NCBI GenBank assembly: GCA_003567055.1
Contig: PXAW01000173.1
Span: forward strand, 1-7,763
DNA from: Hyphomicrobiales bacterium
Lineage (GTDB): Bacteria; Pseudomonadota; Alphaproteobacteria; Rhizobiales; Beijerinckiaceae
Length of the DNA stretch: 7,763 nt
Reading direction: 5' to 3'
The notes below the pieces were generated by a model. It did not search any database and had not been told where the DNA came from. It saw only the letters and a list, made by a program, of their open reading frames with translations. Positions 6,584-7,763 of this stretch are shown one piece after another (the stretch's first letter is position 1; each line of letters begins with the position of its first letter). Made by a program: the position numbers and the translations under genes.

Positions 6584-7270
6584 TCACAGACCGTCGCGAT
6601 AATTCTCGATCGCCGGCTCGTCGACTTCGTCATGCGGGACGAGCCAGCTTTCGCGCAAGCCCTGTTCGCGCCATTCAATGAAGGCGGGCAGCGCGAGCAC
6701 GGCATCCATATAGGCGCGGATATCGGCCTCGACGGGCCATTGATAGGTGTCGAGGCGGGTCACCACGGGGGCATACATCGCATCCGCCGCGGTGAAATCG
6801 GCACCGAACAGATAGGGCCCGCCGGCGCCGAACCGGTCGCGGGCATCGCGCCACAGGGCGGTGATGCGCGCCACATCCGCCTCGACGTCCTCACCGCGAT
6901 CGCGATGGGCGTAGCGCCGCCCGAGATTCATCGGCAAGGCGGCGCGCAGGGCGCGAAAGCCGGCATGCATCTCGCCGGCAATCGAGCGCGCCAGCGCGCG
7001 GGCTGCGGGATCGCGCGGCCAGATCGGCAGATCCGGATGACGTTCCGCCAGCGCTTCCAGGATCGCCAGCGATTCCCAGACCACGGCATCGCCGTCGATC
7101 AGCACCGGCACCTTGCCGGCGGGGGAATATTCGAGAATGCGCGCGCGGGTATCGGGCTGATCGAGGGGGATCATCACCTCCTCGAAGGGCAGCCCGTAAT
7201 GGCGCATCAGAATCCAGGGCCGCAGTGACCAGGAGGAGTAGATCTTGTTGGCAATGACGAGCGTCGGCAT
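6584..7270 (-). CDS. Glutathione S-transferase family protein
   Basis: The product is a 228-residue cytoplasmic protein with GST architecture. The thioredoxin-like N-terminal domain (about 1-78) begins with NKIYSSWSLRPW, whose Ser12/Ser13 are the likely catalytic position as in Ser-type GSTs. It contains KVPVLIDGD with the cis-proline Pro55 and ends with WESLAI, whose Glu66-Ser67 bind the gamma-glutamyl part of glutathione in known GSTs. The helical C-terminal domain has the folding motif YLFGADFTAADAMYAP (about 153-168). The substrate cannot be predicted. ATG 7270 has GGAG 5 nt upstream. The gene sits between the acetolactate synthase catalytic subunit gene (131-nt gap) and ilvN (69-nt gap), all on the same strand, which suggests co-transcription, though the gaps leave room for internal promoters. 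Confidence 0.92.
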   Translation of the reverse strand: MPTLVIANKIYSSWSLRPWILMRHYGLPFEEVMIPLDQPDTRARILEYSPAGKVPVLIDGDAVVWESLAILEALAERHPDLPIWPRDPAARALARSIAGEMHAGFRALRAALPMNLGRRYAHRDRGEDVEADVARITALWRDARDRFGAGGPYLFGADFTAADAMYAPVVTRLDTYQWPVEADIRAYMDAVLALPAFIEWREQGLRESWLVPHDEVDEPAIENYRDGL

Positions 7271-7346
7271 CGGATCTCCGGTGGCTGTACTGTTGAAGCT
7301 TCAGGGTTCTGTTCAAGCCTATACAGGCACGCAAAGGATGCAACGG

Positions 7347-7393
7347 CATTGCCCGGAGCAATGTCCGCCGGCGACCCCGAGGGCCGCCGACGG
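7347..7393 (-). other. Two tandem hairpins between ilvB and gst
   Basis: The spacer after the ilvB stop folds into two hairpins. The first has a 9-bp stem pairing 7393-7385 with 7373-7365 (one G-U pair, 11-nt loop). The second is CATTGC-TCCGG-GCAATG (7363-7347), a perfect 6-bp stem. Neither is followed by a T-run, so they are not classic terminators. They could protect the ilvB mRNA 3' end or reduce read-through into gst; they could also be chance in GC-rich DNA. Confidence 0.3.
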
Positions 7394-7401
7394 CGCGAAG
7401 A

Positions 7402-7763
7402 TCAAACCAGCATCTTGCCCTTGTCGTCGATGGCGCTTCCGATATCCTGCCGGTCCTCCGAGAGATATTCGTTCAACAGCATCTCGTTATGGGCCTTGCC
7501 CGACGGGATCATCGGGAAGCAGTTCTCGGTCTTGTCGACGATACAGTCGAAGATGACCGGGCGGTCGACGGTGAGCATCTCCTCGATCGCACCGTCCAGA
7601 TCGTCGGGCTTGTCACAGCGCATGCCGACGGCACCGTAGGCCTCGGCCAGCTTGACGAAATCGGGCAGCGATTCGGAATAGCTCTGCGAGTAGCGCCCGC
7701 CATGCAGGAGCTCCTGCCACTGGCGCACCATGCCCATATATTCGTTGTTGAGGATGAAGATCT
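7402..7763 (-). CDS. ilvB: Acetolactate synthase large (catalytic) subunit, C-terminal part
   Basis: Only about the last 120 codons lie in the window; the gene enters from the right edge, and a full family member has roughly 580 residues. This is the thiamine-diphosphate enzyme that condenses pyruvate with pyruvate or 2-oxobutyrate for valine, leucine and isoleucine synthesis. The visible frame begins IFILNNEYMGMVRQWQELL: the NN closes the GDG...NN thiamine-diphosphate-binding motif, and the GMVRQWQ segment with its Trp is typical of acetolactate synthase and not of related pyruvate oxidases. PDFVKLAEAYGAVGMR and the C-terminal CFPMIPSGKAHNEM also fit the family. It stops at 7402, and the partner gene ilvN follows after gst. 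The names ilvI and ilvB are both used for this subunit. No truncation other than the window edge is seen. Confidence 0.96.
   Translation of the reverse strand, partial: IFILNNEYMGMVRQWQELLHGGRYSQSYSESLPDFVKLAEAYGAVGMRCDKPDDLDGAIEEMLTVDRPVIFDCIVDKTENCFPMIPSGKAHNEMLLNEYLSEDRQDIGSAIDDKGKMLV

Noticed and set aside
5741..7228. A 495-codon open frame on the plus strand opposite ilvN and gst
   Set aside because: It runs through the ilvN terminator and two confidently identified minus-strand genes, and its product has the composition of a shadow frame.
1..7763. CRISPR array, insertion sequence, toxin-antitoxin or phage-defence system
   Set aside because: There are no regularly spaced repeats, transposase or integrase motifs, terminal inverted repeats or paired small toxin/antitoxin frames. 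All confident genes are core metabolism, a transporter, a PilZ protein, a GST or a small secreted protein.

Overview
The window reads as chromosomal DNA of a GC-rich alphaproteobacterium. The basis is the NuoA-NuoB-NuoC-NuoD order with NuoC and NuoD as separate genes, alphaproteobacterial-type Nuo and acetolactate synthase sequences, an HdeA/HdeB-like secreted protein, and strongly GC-biased codon use. I cannot fix the family from this window alone.

Layout by coordinate. 1-2877 (minus strand) is the promoter-proximal half of a respiratory complex I operon, transcribed nuoA > nuoB > nuoC > nuoD > a small secreted-protein gene cut off by the window edge. Its genes overlap or sit 11-16 nt apart. 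2878-3128 is a divergent intergenic region. On the plus strand follow an HdeA/HdeB-like periplasmic protein gene (3129-3641) and an AI-2E family membrane transporter gene (3765-4904). The latter collides tail to tail, with a 22-nt overlap, with a minus-strand PilZ-domain gene (4883-5281). 5282-5634 has no convincing gene and contains an AT-rich stretch. A minus-strand tRNA-Asp(GUC) gene (5635-5711) has its own recognisable promoter.

5975-7763 (minus strand) is a branched-chain amino-acid unit: the C-terminal end of the acetolactate synthase catalytic subunit gene (ilvB/ilvI), a glutathione S-transferase-like gene, then the regulatory subunit gene ilvN. It ends in a strong intrinsic terminator at 5891-5925. 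Read along the minus strand this gives ilvB > gst > ilvN > terminator > tRNA promoter > tRNA-Asp.

NuoA-D form the quinone-reducing connection between the membrane and peripheral arms of complex I. IlvB and IlvN form the first common enzyme of valine, leucine and isoleucine synthesis. The HdeA-like, AI-2E and PilZ genes are not obviously linked to either pathway.

Most of the window is ordinary housekeeping DNA and I see no convincing undescribed multi-gene system. The points most worth a second look are the secreted protein translationally coupled to nuoD, the GST gene between the two acetolactate synthase subunit genes, the HdeA-like protein with its Ala/Pro/Arg tail, and the AT-rich stretch beyond the 3' end of tRNA-Asp.
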